A DNA stretch of 64,000 nucleotides from Phytophthora colocasiae. Taxonomy: Eukaryota > Oomycota > Peronosporomycetes > Peronosporales > Peronosporaceae. Both the position numbers and the translations under genes were made by a program. The notes beneath the pieces are model-generated. The model was not told the origin of the DNA, ran no database searches, and saw only the letters and a list, made by a program, of their open reading frames with translations. Location of the stretch: positions 124,001 through 188,000 of the forward strand of contig JAGKQI010000101.1 in NCBI GenBank assembly GCA_018806915.1, written 5' to 3'. Positions 49,701 to 60,115 of this stretch are shown here, piece by piece (position 1 is the first letter of the stretch; each line of letters starts with the position of its first letter).

Positions 49701-52700
49701 TCTCTAGAATCTGCTGCTGCCTCCTTCGCATCATTTCTTTGGCCGAAGGCTTCGGTTGATCATTCTCATTTCCATCACTGTCATCTTTGCTGCAGCTAGC
49801 GGGATTAAAGCAGTTCTCCACATTCGAGTTAGACTCCAACTGCTTGCGCTTTATCGCATCCATATACTGCGAACAGGCTGACGATTTCTCGCAAACTGAT
49901 CGTAAAATCAGTTCTACCACAGGCTGAGAATCCTCCATCGCGTTCTTGTGGTCGGCGAAGAACAGCAGCAACGACAGTAGGCTTGATCCCGTCATCTCGT
50001 GTCCTATAGATCCATGGGCCTGGGCTTCCACCGGAACTTGAGTGCGAAGTTTAACGAACAAAGTGCTTGCTTCGTCGAAACACTGACCAATATCATCTAA
50101 GTTCTGGTAACTCCCAGTACCAGTACAATTTGTTTGAGCTTGAGGTTGCAGATCCTGAATGTCCTTGGGCAGCATCTCTACTGCAACGTACAAGCAGTGA
50201 AGGGCAGCAAGCAGCAAATTTTCATTTGTAGAAGAATTTGCGCTGTCCTGCTCTTCACTGACCGTTGGCTGAGCTCGGTGCTGAGTCAATATTTTACGCT
50301 TGTAGTTCTCGAAGATGACGAACAAGACGCTGGCCATGTACGACGAATTCAACATCGTATCAACGAGAAGTCCATGCATATCCACGCCGCTACTTCCTTC
50401 CAGTTGAGGTCGTGGAAGCATTGGCAGGATACTGGGCGAAGTTGAAACAGTATTTTCACCATTGTTGGGCTTGTGGAGGTTTTTGCGAATGTTCTGCTCG
50501 CACTGCTGAGCTTCAGACGGCGTAAAACACTCGAACAGAGGAGATACGCGTGACCACAACTCGGGTTTCAATTTCCATGAACCACTCATCTTCAGTCCAC
50601 ATCCCACGAAACTACCACTGCGCGCAGTTCGCGGGCCAGAATTAGTTCCAACCGGGTCATCATACACGCCAACATTCTCCAGAACATGGGTCAGGATCTC
50701 CTCCTCTTCTAACTCCGCCCATTCATGTGCTGGAAGCTGCTTTATTTGTTCCACCAGCTTCATATCTGTGCGTAGGATCACCTCACTACGGGTGAACGGG
50801 CCGAGCGTTAGCCAATGCATGATCTCCCTTTCAAGTAGCCACACGGAAGCAGTTTCGGGAGAACTTGCAGATGCCAGTTTAACGGGTGCTAGCACCAGCT
50901 GAAGCAGCAGACGTAAAGCTTCCTCCACGATGTCTAACTCCTGTCGCAACTCGCGACTACGGTCGCCATCGGCTACAATGGTGGTGTCATCAATTTCCAC
51001 ATCCAGAGAGCTAATTCCCAAAACAGTCGAGTCACGAATTCCAAATGGCAGTTGGTGAAAGAAGAGGCGAATGAAGCTCCCGTGCGGAAGTAAGCTTGCC
51101 CCTAATTGGCACAGGAAAAGGTCCGAGTGAAGTCCAAAGTAGCGCCAATGCTTCGAGTGATAATGAATTAGCTGTTGCAGCATCACTCCTCCGTTACGTA
51201 CCCAGAGACCGGCCTTAATCTCTCTTGAAAAAAGTAGAACGCGCAGAGGATGATCCAGTACGCCATACCAAAACGATAAATCCTTCCCCCTCACCTCATT
51301 TGTATTCCCCATGCCCAGCAACTCGCGCCAATCGTCCATGGTCTGTGGGCGCACGACGCCGCACAGAGCATGAATCAGTGCGGCGTACATGTGATGCAGA
51401 GGGAAGTGGAAGCTCTTCGCGCTGGCACCTCCCAGAGCGACAGTGCCCTGCTCGTAGTACTTTACGAGCTGAGTATCCATCATCTCCACTGACTCCATAG
51501 CTCCTTCACCAGGTCCAGCTGATGTTACCTCTGTGGCTTTGGATACAAGCTCTGGTCGACCATTCCGTGTTGTCCATTGTCCCAAAGATGCACGAACCGG
51601 CTGTAAAAGTGCTCGGGCTAGCGCAAGACGCCGGAACGTGTCGGTCTCTAACGGATTTAGTGGTGTACTGCCTGTGATGACTCCCGTAGCACCTTGATTC
51701 CAACTATTTTCTCCTGTCGTGATGTTCCCCCAGACCTCGCGCGAAAAGCACGCTGGAATGCCAGTAAGGAAAGCACTGAGTAACAGTTTTAGTTCGTAGT
51801 CTGCAACGAAAGCGAATGTCCAGTTCTGGGACTCGTACTCGATATGCCTATGAACATGACGGGTTTGCAAATCCATCTGCTGTAGCAACTCGAACGTCTT
51901 CATGAGCTGCGCATACACTGATGATCCGTGAAGCTCACATTCGTCTCCTCCGATGCAACGGAATGACCTCAATAATACTTCAGCCGCAATCTGTGGATGT
52001 ACCAGCAGCGTACGCAAGTCCGAGCACAATCGCGCATAAATCCGCTTCTTGAACACACTCCGTCCACAATCCACAGCCTGAACGGTTCGCAGTACAGGAG
52101 GAGCTTCGGGTACGGTTCCTATTCCTACCGTTGATGTACTACTTCCACTTGTACTCGCACCAATACGGGTTCCGTCTAGAAGTGGTTGAGGTAAGATAGT
52201 CATTAATCGAAGAGTGCTTCGGAAAAGGCCGTTGAGTTTCTCCAATAGAAACACCATAAGCCACTCAACGCAGGATGAAGATGTCGAGTCAGTGGCTACT
52301 GCAGAAGAACCAGGAGTACCGTGTGGTCGCCGCCGTCGCCGCCGACGAGTCCCGTGCGACTCGTTTGGGTTGAAAGTTGGTCGTAACGAAGCGAAGACTG
52401 TTTCCAATTCACGCAATTGGGCGTTGCTGTGGAAGAGCTGGCAGAAGAGTCGGTCGATAAACCGTGAGAGGTTCCGCATGCCGTCCTCGTTGTTCTCATC
52501 ACTGGCAGACAGGTACAGCTCAATGAAGTACGGATACCATTCCACAAAGTGACAGGTATACTTTTGCTTGAATGCTTGGTCGAATAGGAGCTTCAAGTAC
52601 AGCACACCGAGTACGTCGCATGCTTCAACAGGCAGCAGCACACCAGCTTTTAGAAACACGTCTAGCATCAGCAGTGGACCGTGATTTAAAGCTTCTTCCT

Positions 52701-53889
52701 CCAGCTCCACTTCCTCTTCCGATTCCCCACTTGTAGGTGCAGTCTCAACCGGGTTGTCTTCTACTGGCTGGCGGGAAGAGTCTGACGCTGTTGTGTTCTG
52801 TGTAGATTCCGTGGTTAGCTGAAAATCCCCTGGTAGTTCTTCAAAAAACATATCGGAGATCATATTCCGGTAGTACAGACAGCTCATAGACAGCATCTGC
52901 AGCCAAGCCAACGTCTGCTGCAACCTGTCCACGTGCACCTTAACAACCGACGGGAAGGCCGAGCGCTGTAGCCCTGTTCTGGGCAGCGACCTCCTAGGGT
53001 GGAACGGGTCTGGGTTTTCTCTGGCATGCGGCCTCAAGCAGGACAGATGTACTTCCCTCAGCACATCCACACAGAAATCCATGGTTCTCCTCACGAGCAT
53101 CTGTACGACTTCATTCTCCTCTGGATCCATCTTCATCTTGTTCTGCATGTCTTCCCTGGCTTCGTTCTCCTTCTTGGCACTGTGTTTCTTGCAAAATCCT
53201 TCGGGTTTCCACGCCAAAGGGTCTCCACAGTCGCAACAGCCTCCAGAAGAGCAGCGGTAGACTCTGTAGTCGTGACCTTCGTGCTCCTCAGGGTCAAAGC
53301 ACGCCAAGCACATGCAACTGGAGTCTGAGAGCCCGCAGGTCCTGCATCTGTACGCCATGTGGTCACCATGCCACACTTCCTCGCACTTCAGACGCTTCAC
53401 ACTGCCAAAGTGCGTGCTCAGGCACGAATGGAAGCCCTCAGGCAATTGAAAAGCCACTGAAGAACCTGAATTCTCCTCCTGCTCGAAGCTGATGCAGCTC
53501 TGTGCTGTATTCTGCGCATAAGAACACATAGAGGGCTCTGTATCTGTCTGTTGAGCGTGAGAGCGAGCATGTACTGCCATCATGACGCGCAAGAAGAACT
53601 GTAGAAGCTCTGGGAAGCGCTCAATAGCTGGATTTGCCAATAGTTTGAGCGTTAGAAGCCGCTGAGAGGCGCGAGAAGTGGCCAAGAAGGCTGAGACCAG
53701 CTGCTGTTCGTCTTCAAGGGCTTCTAAGGCGCTGAATTGTGCCGTTAATCGAGCTTCCAGCGCCATATCGACGTCCTGAGGGAACGCTGAGGCCTCTGGG
53801 GGGTTGGAGCCAGCTTTTCCCGCCATGGAACGAGCCACAGACGCCGCCACGTCCAGCTCAACGGGCTCAGCTTCTCCGGTCTTGGCCAT
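46771..53889 (-). CDS. UBR-box RING E3 ubiquitin ligase (N-recognin type)
   Basis: 2372 residues in one uninterrupted exon. UBR box at about 169-238 (CEEVWHGDHMAYRCRTC, then CLACFDPEEHEGHDY and CCDCGDPLAWKPEGFCKKH), the zinc fold that binds N-terminal degrons. A long helical region follows, including acidic and poly-Arg/Ser stretches (about 1470-1510). The extended UBR-type RING spans about 1520-1650 (CGLCRLLC, CGHAIHHACLKAYL, FVCPICRRLSNCLVP). The C-terminal domain (about 2230-2350: CLFCGEVLC, CTQHAQRCGLGIGAFLLLRA, YLDENG-type PYLRRGKTLYL) matches the cap domain of UBR1/2/3 and plant PRT6. Role by family: recognises proteins with destabilising N-termini and ubiquitinates them. Longer than animal UBR1 (about 1750). 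Confidence 0.9.
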   Translation of the reverse strand: MAKTGEAEPVELDVAASVARSMAGKAGSNPPEASAFPQDVDMALEARLTAQFSALEALEDEQQLVSAFLATSRASQRLLTLKLLANPAIERFPELLQFFLRVMMAVHARSHAQQTDTEPSMCSYAQNTAQSCISFEQEENSGSSVAFQLPEGFHSCLSTHFGSVKRLKCEEVWHGDHMAYRCRTCGLSDSSCMCLACFDPEEHEGHDYRVYRCSSGGCCDCGDPLAWKPEGFCKKHSAKKENEAREDMQNKMKMDPEENEVVQMLVRRTMDFCVDVLREVHLSCLRPHARENPDPFHPRRSLPRTGLQRSAFPSVVKVHVDRLQQTLAWLQMLSMSCLYYRNMISDMFFEELPGDFQLTTESTQNTTASDSSRQPVEDNPVETAPTSGESEEEVELEEEALNHGPLLMLDVFLKAGVLLPVEACDVLGVLYLKLLFDQAFKQKYTCHFVEWYPYFIELYLSASDENNEDGMRNLSRFIDRLFCQLFHSNAQLRELETVFASLRPTFNPNESHGTRRRRRRRPHGTPGSSAVATDSTSSSCVEWLMVFLLEKLNGLFRSTLRLMTILPQPLLDGTRIGASTSGSSTSTVGIGTVPEAPPVLRTVQAVDCGRSVFKKRIYARLCSDLRTLLVHPQIAAEVLLRSFRCIGGDECELHGSSVYAQLMKTFELLQQMDLQTRHVHRHIEYESQNWTFAFVADYELKLLLSAFLTGIPACFSREVWGNITTGENSWNQGATGVITGSTPLNPLETDTFRRLALARALLQPVRASLGQWTTRNGRPELVSKATEVTSAGPGEGAMESVEMMDTQLVKYYEQGTVALGGASAKSFHFPLHHMYAALIHALCGVVRPQTMDDWRELLGMGNTNEVRGKDLSFWYGVLDHPLRVLLFSREIKAGLWVRNGGVMLQQLIHYHSKHWRYFGLHSDLFLCQLGASLLPHGSFIRLFFHQLPFGIRDSTVLGISSLDVEIDDTTIVADGDRSRELRQELDIVEEALRLLLQLVLAPVKLASASSPETASVWLLEREIMHWLTLGPFTRSEVILRTDMKLVEQIKQLPAHEWAELEEEEILTHVLENVGVYDDPVGTNSGPRTARSGSFVGCGLKMSGSWKLKPELWSRVSPLFECFTPSEAQQCEQNIRKNLHKPNNGENTVSTSPSILPMLPRPQLEGSSGVDMHGLLVDTMLNSSYMASVLFVIFENYKRKILTQHRAQPTVSEEQDSANSSTNENLLLAALHCLYVAVEMLPKDIQDLQPQAQTNCTGTGSYQNLDDIGQCFDEASTLFVKLRTQVPVEAQAHGSIGHEMTGSSLLSLLLFFADHKNAMEDSQPVVELILRSVCEKSSACSQYMDAIKRKQLESNSNVENCFNPASCSKDDSDGNENDQPKPSAKEMMRRRQQQILEKMRSQQMQFLSANGDDMEDGAVGNSRNDVEGQDVAESDSDSYAESMESEEGLDHEEDEWGFPTGQVDVRLYLDHVSSAIAQIREKQRKSQDRRRRRRRSTRSSSITAENDERGRSSSDFGSLDETEECGLCRLLCDPRSRESSFGFVGMILPTNMPQKLEKCSLSGANSDARPVVSSRLPSLRVLKPGTTNEMRMQLADSVIWSCGHAIHHACLKAYLMSLWKQKHGRSPLEMASGEDRLLSERDMEFVCPICRRLSNCLVPRVSLGEFRERSSTSEFMKSRSGSDEEEEEKKDDGQDPLAFLQWLDTHMSFRDDSPVVKRRRSRTQSSLRLRRRLLSSASKASLSPGSLSSAGSPSSPGEQDSTEQDVSVEREIGAFCHEIVLRAVRAQLYLPTLLTSSIRDEGSLDLEMQQLSSECGAQTPAWQLLLHCLEVQLRVVAREKTLLQTDAVDPLQLRSMRQLAEITAAAVAFSTPSSLAWTVVEAPADKQFESVMTKLNGLIFGQQVLFEEDEENSNKWSMPMSDIDDATDAALVGTPMLCHPRLLTCFAMRLMWRQSIATPNSDVALEQLLTEAFFSARVLFTAQILQAVAYLSMQDQQDKVESEEEPFDKTEVEIRDFEHVESLRDASAWISLMLARSRLTDTKAFAVSNAKPARKWNAVAMEEQVSALCLPLAQQMLLLMDVVLQLPHHHSENQGDDSNTPQAASESCAVCDGLFPATSPSTGPPTASALLEKCLRRLHLPPLRLFFHRQMFPSSQRALCQLWGAQLEAKAAVSRQQARSQALVAGSSPRQVDAFPLQRQVKLLSARAAAIASAGADFRLLIELPRVYMDLFIRYNEKPMGVCGQCAQVPQHPGLCLFCGEVLCCFSACCEAKEGGGVGECTQHAQRCGLGIGAFLLLRACTVILFLGNERRCVWGSLYVDKNGEEDPYLRRGKTLYLDESRRLALETLLVSHSFSQNTAILQNTSRRDGRRY

Positions 53890-54019
53890 CTTGAGAAATC
53901 ACTTTTGACGGGGGAGAGGCTCAATCGAACTGCAAGGGACGAAGACAGATCTTGTGATATCCGATATCAACAAACAAGGTATTATCGTGTTAAACAGGGA
54001 TATGCTGTGGAAGCCCTTA

Positions 54020-54634
54020 CTAGAGCTTCATGTCAGCAGGCGTCGGCACAGGAACATGTTGCTTGAGATGGTGCACACGGTAGTTAAGCTTGTCCACCTG
54101 CTTCTTGAGCAAGTCACGCTCGCTGCGGGCCTCGTCGCGCTCCTTGCGCAATTGCTCCAGACTGGATCCCTCCTTCTGCATCGTGTCTGTAGTCAAGAAG
54201 CCCTCGTGAGTGTCCCTTGCATATTTGCTTGCCAGAATTACTACTGCAGAGACAAACAATGCTAGAATCGTGTGTACCTCTAATGGCGCGCAACTTCAGC
54301 AGCAGCTGCGTCTGGTACTCGCGCAGATCGGCACCGCCCACAGGACCATCCACCTTCTTGGTCTCAGCTGTCAGGCGCTTCTCCGCGGCATCCATTCGGC
54401 TTAAAACTCCCTGTAGAGAGCAAGTACAAAATAGTGGGGTGAGATTATCCGATGATACAGTCGAAGTGTCGGATCCAGGGATATCTTACGTTGAGGTCCG
54501 TGCTCAATTGCTCCAGGGTCTGCAAGCGCGACAGGGTAATGTGAATGAACAAAGACTGTTAAGAGAGGTGCTGGGGGACTGCGAGTAGGTTCTTCTTCAA
54601 GAAGGAAGGCAATACATACCTTCAAGCCCTCCAT
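54020..54634 (-). CDS. Small four-exon coiled-coil protein, unknown
   Basis: Exons 54634-54620, 54519-54490, 54410-54278 and 54186-54020 (15, 30, 133 and 167 bp) join with GT-AG introns into 114 residues from MEGLK to ADMKL. The sequence is an almost continuous coiled coil (LEQLSTDLNGVLSRMDAAE, LREYQTQLLLKLRAIR, LEQLRKERDEARSERDLLKK). It ends with LNYRVHHLKQHV, which looks like a conserved terminal motif. There is no membrane span or signal peptide. A structural or adaptor role is possible, but I do not recognise the family. The two very short first exons explain why no single open frame covers it. Confidence 0.7.
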
Positions 54635-55647
54635 TGCTTTCGTCCACCCAGAAAATAAAATGCGATAAATTTTGCGTGGTGTACATAGCTTTTGCACTAT
54701 TAATAGTAATAATTAAAAAAATAATAATCCATAATAATATGGAAATCGGCTCGAGAAGAATTCAAATTAGGGGGTGGATGGAGCTTTCAGCTTGAGATCA
54801 ACAAGTACATGTAGAACACTGTACAGTATGTAGCGTAAGTAGTGAACGCCTGATATATATTCTGCGTCGTAGTGTATAAAGTGACGATGAGCGGTGCAGC
54901 AAACGTACTCAGTACCTTGGCCCATCTCCATCTTGTGTGGTTGTGGACCTGGTTCCATGCTATATAGTAGGTTATAAGCTTACGACCCGTTCACTATTTA
55001 CGCTACATACTGTACATGCGTAGCCATAAAAAATGAAGGTCGGTTGATAAATCAGCAAACTCGTCCACAGTAATCACTCTGCTTCCGACAACAGGCACTT
55101 TTAAAGCACTTGGCTATAGACCTGCATTTTGCATCATTTCCTATTTGTAAGAGTAAAAATAACATCTTACAGGTAATGATTACCAACTGATGAGTGGATT
55201 GGGCAATTGGAAATGGAGTTTGATCTGTATCGAAAATTCTAACCTCACGAACAACCTGTAATTCTTGTGGTTCCAACTGTAAGCTTCAATTCACCGATTC
55301 AATTAAAAGACTCTACCAAACATCAGAGCTAGGTTTACAGAAGCAGTGTCCCGGCTTCAGGGTTTCGAAGTACGTTGTATTTAGTATTGGATGAAATCAA
55401 TACCGTGGGAATACCATTTCGCCGGTATTACCTCTCCATACCACGGTAGTAGTGGGATTACCTTTTGTGTAATAGTGGTGTGGCAAGGAATATTAGCTTA
55501 CGACATCGTTGAAGTTCACATCGGAATGTGATAATTGTCGACCCAAATGCAAATTTTACAATACACCTGGGCCTATTACCGTTCAGTAATACCTGCCAAA
55601 TTCCCACGTGGTAGTTATTAGGAGGTAATACCACGGTAATTAACAAC
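54635..55647. other. Repeat-rich intergenic region
   Basis: Non-coding, AT-rich. It contains the inverted repeat at 54821-55015, then a second block (about 55370-55640) in which taccacggtaatta/ggtaatacc phrases recur in both orientations, suggesting a small MITE. It ends at the TSD of copia element 2. Confidence 0.45.
54821..55015. repeat. Inverted-repeat (MITE-like) element, about 200 bp
   Basis: 54821-54848 (gtacagtatgtagcgtaagt...) and 54988-55015 are reverse complements with one mismatch in 28. Flanking acatgta sequences may extend the arms. No ORF inside; the target duplication was not resolved. Confidence 0.6.
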
Positions 55648-55652
55648 ACTAG

Positions 55653-55934
55653 TGAAGAAGGTCGTGGTAGAGGTTGTCTTGCGAGGGGAGGACTGCCGAA
55701 GCTTGGGGCGAGGAGGCCGAGGCGAGGGAAGTCACTTGAGGGGTAGAATGGAAATTCAGAAGTGATTGATTGATATGAGCTTACACTGTTTTCTCTACCT
55801 GGTCTGCATCCAATCATTTGGTGCATCCAATCACCAACATTCTGTATTCGTCCAATCATCCTACTCGTCTAATCATCGGTGGCGTAAACATCTTACCGTA
55901 ATCATTGCGGGATCGTATTGGATCACCTGCAACA
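55653..55934 (-). repeat. 3' LTR of copia element 2
   Basis: 282 bp. It starts TGAAGAAGG and ends CCTGCAACA on the plus strand. Confidence 0.88.
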
Positions 55935-55941
55935 GCCCCTC

Positions 55942-58900
55942 TCAATGCGAACACGCTTGAACGCCAAGAGCCGTCGTTAAGTCCTTGTGACGAGGTCCGC
56001 CGAGTCCCTTGGTCAAGATGTCGGCCAGCATGGTCGTGGTCTCGCAGTACTCGACGATCACTTCACCGCGCTTGACTTCATCACGGATGTGGTGGTACTT
56101 GATGTCGATGTGCTTCGCGCGGCCATGGTTCACAGGGTTCTTCGTCATCTTGATGCACGACTGATTGTCTTCGAAAATCTTCAGATCCGGGATGTCTTCG
56201 CCTGCAGCGTCAAGGATCTCACACAGAAGCTTGTGCACCCACTTGCCTTCTTGGATTGCCAGACTGAGCGCAATGTACTCGGCTTCACTCGTGGAAAGAG
56301 ACACACTCGGATTGCTTCTTGGATCCCACGACACAGGTCCGCCAAGAACTTGAAACAGGTAGCCTGAAGTCGACTTGCGGTCACTGTGGTCACCAGCCCA
56401 GTCTGCATCGAATAGCCACGAAAGTCGATTCCCTTGGTCGGCGAAAAACGGAGTCCATGCGACTTGGTGCCCTGAAGGTAACGGAAGATGCGCTTGACTG
56501 CAATCCAGTGCTCGACTTGAGGATTCTCCATGAAGCGCGAAACGTAACCAACTGCAAAAGCAATGTCCGGGCGAGTCGACGTCATCAAGTGCATGAGCAC
56601 CGACAGCTTCGCGGAACGGCGCATCCAACTTGGTCGAGACGTCACTGGCAACGAGCTTCATGCTGAGGTCGACTGGACTGGCAGCAGGTTTGCAGTTCTG
56701 CATGCCAAAGCGCTCCAGGATGTCGTTGATGTAGCGAGCTTGACTCAATGTGACACTGCCATCCGCATTGTCGACCACCTCAATCCCCAGAATGAAGGAA
56801 CATTTGCCGCTGTCGGTCATCTCGAATCGTGCCTTGAGCTGTTTCTTGACTTCAGCAATGATCGTCGAAGAGCTTCCGGTCACCAAAACATCGTCGACGT
56901 ACACCAGCATCAGAACGCAGTCACCATCGACAATCTTGATGTAGAGGCACGGATCGTAGCTCGAAACGCGAAATCCGATGGAGCGCACATATAAATCAAA
57001 AAGTCTCATTCCACACTCGAGAAGCTTGCTTGAGACCGTAGATCGCCTTGAGCAGTTCCACGCAGTCGTAGCCGTCATCAAGTTCCACGCCTTCTGGAAC
57101 ACTGCAGAACACCTTCTCCTTCATCAAGCCGTACAGGAACGCCGTGACAACATCAAGTTGGTCGAGGGCCAATTGAAGAACTTTGGCCACAGCGATGATC
57201 ATTCGCAGCGTGACGTACTGACCACCGGCGAAACGTCTCGGTGTAGTCGATGCCATACTTCTGCACAAATCCTTTCGCGACGAGTCGAGCCTTGTACTTC
57301 TCGATGGACCCGTCGGCTTTACGCTTGATCTTGAACACCCACTTGGTTCCGACCGCGCGTTGGTTGTTCGGTAATTTGGCGCCACGAAACACTCCACGAA
57401 GTCGCATCGACTTGAGTTCTGCTCGGATCGCCTTCCGCCAGTGGACTTGGTCTTCGCCGCTCACAGCATCTTGGAACGTCTTCGGCTCGGCGCTGTCACT
57501 CGTCTCCACTGCATTGGCACTCGCACGCCAGTACATCGGCTGAGTCGAGTCATCATCATCATTGTCTTCAGATTTGGCTTCTTGATGGTCAGAGTCCGGA
57601 GCGCCTGCTTCTTCTAATCCAGCGCTGCGACGCGGTCGACGAACATGTTCACGATCCTCAGCATTAGAACGAGCCTTGCGTTTCCCCGCCTGCTTGAATT
57701 CACGCGTTCCATGGTCGTTCGAAATCTCGAGGTCTTCAAGGATATCCGCAGCATCTTCGACATCTTCATCATCATCCACAACAACATTGGCGTCGTCGAA
57801 GGTCGATTCGTCAAAAGTGACATCGCGAGAAATCACTACCTGGCCCGCCTCGATGTCATAAACGCGATACGCCTTCGAACGCTCTTCATAGCCCATGAAA
57901 ATTCCTTCACGAGCCTTGGGGTCCCACTTGAGTCGCTTCTCCTTCGGCGTCAGGACGTAGGCCTTGCACCCGAAAACGCGCATGTGCTTCACGTTGGGCT
58001 TCCTGTACACAATCTCAAACGGCGTCTTCCCTGGGACCTTGGGTGACGGCAGTCGATTCTTGATGTAAATTGCCGTCATCGCCGCTTCCGCCCAAAACGT
58101 CTTGTCCAAACGTGCGAAGTGAAGCATGCTGCGCCCGATAGTCACAATCGTCCGGTTGGCGCGTTCCGCAGTAGCATTCGTCTGATGCGCATATCGAACC
58201 GTCGGCTGGACTTCAATGCCATGATTGTCGTAAAAGGCCTTGAGCGAGTTGGTCGCGAACTCCTTGGCACCGTCATGACGCACGAACTTGACCCTGGCAT
58301 CGAATTGGCGCTCCACTTTAGCGATGAACTTGCGCAGACAGTCTTCACTCTCCGACTTGGCGCGCAAACAGAATCCCCGTCATGCAGCCGCTGGCTTCGT
58401 CAGTGATCAGCAGTAGATACTTGCTGCCACCAAGCGACTCTTTCTCCATGGGGCCAAAGGTCGAAGGTGCAGGAACTCGAATGGTTTGTACTTGGGCTTG
58501 TCCGGGTTACTCGGAAAGGGTTTTTGGACCATCTTCCCTTGCTGACACCCGCGGCATCCGCTTGAGTTCTTTGACGAGGTCGGCATTTTTGCGCCCGCCA
58601 CCATGCCGCTCGAAACCATCTTCCGTAGCACGTCGTTCGGAGCATGACCCATCCGCGCATGAAGATCGACACTGTTGATCGAGACCGTAGTCGTCGAATT
58701 GGCAGAACCCTTTGGTACTCGTAGCCAGTAGAGTCCGTCGATCAGGTCTGCGGAAGCAACGATCTTCTTCGACGACTTGCGCGCAATGTGCATCTCGGAG
58801 CCGTCAAACACCACCTTGAAGTCTCCACTTCGGTTGATCTGAGGCACAGATAGCAGGTTCTTGTTCATACTCGGCACGTAGAGAGCATCTTCGATTCGGA

Positions 58901-59827
58901 CGTCGCGCACACTCCGGTTGGGCAGAATCACTTGTTGCACAACGGTACCAACTCCCAAAATCTTGGCCGTTTGACCGTTGGCAACTGTGAGTTCGCCTTC
59001 GTCGCGCAAGTTGATGTCGATGAATTTGGACTTGTCGTTGCAAATGTGGTGGGTTGCACCACTGTCGATCGCCCATGAGCTTTGAAACTTCTTGCCCGAC
59101 GACATTCCACACGCTGTCGACATGGAGACTGCAAACGCGATGTAGTCGTCATCGTCGTCGCACCACTCAACGTTGCTGGCACCGCGACCACCTCGGCCGC
59201 GTCGTGCTCCTCGATTTTCACCGCCGCAGTCTTCTCGCCTTGTCGCTTGATATGCTCATTCGTGAGCACCTTCACTACATCTTGCGTCCGCAGCTCTGCA
59301 TTGCTCATCTCCATGTTGAGTACGACGTTCTCGTAGCTCTTGGGCAGACTGCGCAGCAAGCAGATCGCCACATCCTCGTCCTCCATCTTGGCGCCGATAC
59401 TGCTAAGCTTCGCGCTGATGTTGAGGACTTCGTTGCAATGGTGAAGGATGTTTCCGCCTTCTGCCATCTCCATGCTGAAGAGCTGACGCTTGAGATATAT
59501 GCGTCCAGCCTTCTGCGATCCACCGTAAAGGGTACGCAAGCGCGCCCACGCGACCCAGGCTTCCTCGTAGTCGTCGACACCATGATGGTAGTCCGCGTCC
59601 ATGTGGAGGAGCATCAGACCGAAGGCGACGTTGCTCGACTTGACATACTCGTCCTTGGCCCTGGAGTCCGTGAACGTAGGCGTCGTCTCGCGGTTCACCA
59701 CATTCCACACCGACTTGGTCAGGAACACGCCACGCATGTAACGGTTCCACGTGGCGTAGTTCTCGCCGTTGAACTTGTCGATGGAGATCTTGGTATCTTG
59801 GACAGATGACATGGTACTTGGGCTCAT
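55942..59827 (-). pseudogene. Ty1/copia gag-pol of element 2, multiple frame breaks
   Basis: Gag from the ATG at 59827 or 59812 ([20 protein letters not shown], a UBN2-like Gag). Protease [20 protein letters not shown] (about 59080), GAG-pre-integrase HARMGHAPNDVLRK with CRGCQQGK (about 58640-58540), integrase core (FVRHDGAKEFATNS, HQTNATAERANR; about 58290-58160), RT with DVVTAFLYG, YGLKQASRVWNETF and LVYVDDVLVTGSS (about 57160-56890), and RNase H (FDADWAGDHSDRKS, STSEAEYIALS). The frame changes near 59125, 58430, 57230, 57005, 56600 and 56430. All domain motifs survive in one frame or another, so the breaks are few-base indels. Stop at 55942-55944, just inside the 3' LTR. Confidence 0.85.
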
Positions 59828-59831
59828 AACC
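59818..59831 (-). other. Primer-binding site of element 2, same half-tRNA type
   Basis: The minus strand reads GGTTATGAGCCCAA after the 5' LTR, identical to element 1 although the LTRs and proteins differ. The first ATG of the Gag frame (59825-59827) lies inside it. Confidence 0.7.
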
Positions 59832-60110
59832 TGAAGAAGGTCGTGGTAGAGGTTGTCTTGCGAGGGGAGGACTGCCGAAGCTTGGGGCGAGAGGCCGAGG
59901 CGAGGAAGTCACTGAGGGGTAGAATGGAAATTCAGAAGTGATTGATTGATATGAGCTTACACTGTTTTCTCTACCTGGTCTGCATCCAATCATTTGGTGC
60001 ATCCAATCACCAACATTCTGTATTCGTCCAATCATCCTACTCGTCTAATCATCGGTGGCGTAAACATCTTACCGTAATCATTGCGGGATCGTATTGGATC
60101 ACCTGCAACA
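59832..60110 (-). repeat. 5' LTR of copia element 2
   Basis: 279 bp. It lacks three single bases present in the 3' LTR, in the region gcgagaggccgaggcgagg. Confidence 0.88.
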
Positions 60111-60115
60111 ACTAG

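Larger units (their letters stand above)
55653..60110 (-). mobile_element. Ty1/copia LTR retrotransposon (element 2), frame-broken
   Basis: 4458 bp on minus. The LTRs at 55653-55934 (282 bp) and 59832-60110 (279 bp) differ only by three single-base gaps within about 30 bp. TSD actag is at 55648-55652 and 60111-60115. The primer site is the same as in element 1. The interior coding part is split by several frame changes. Confidence 0.9.
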
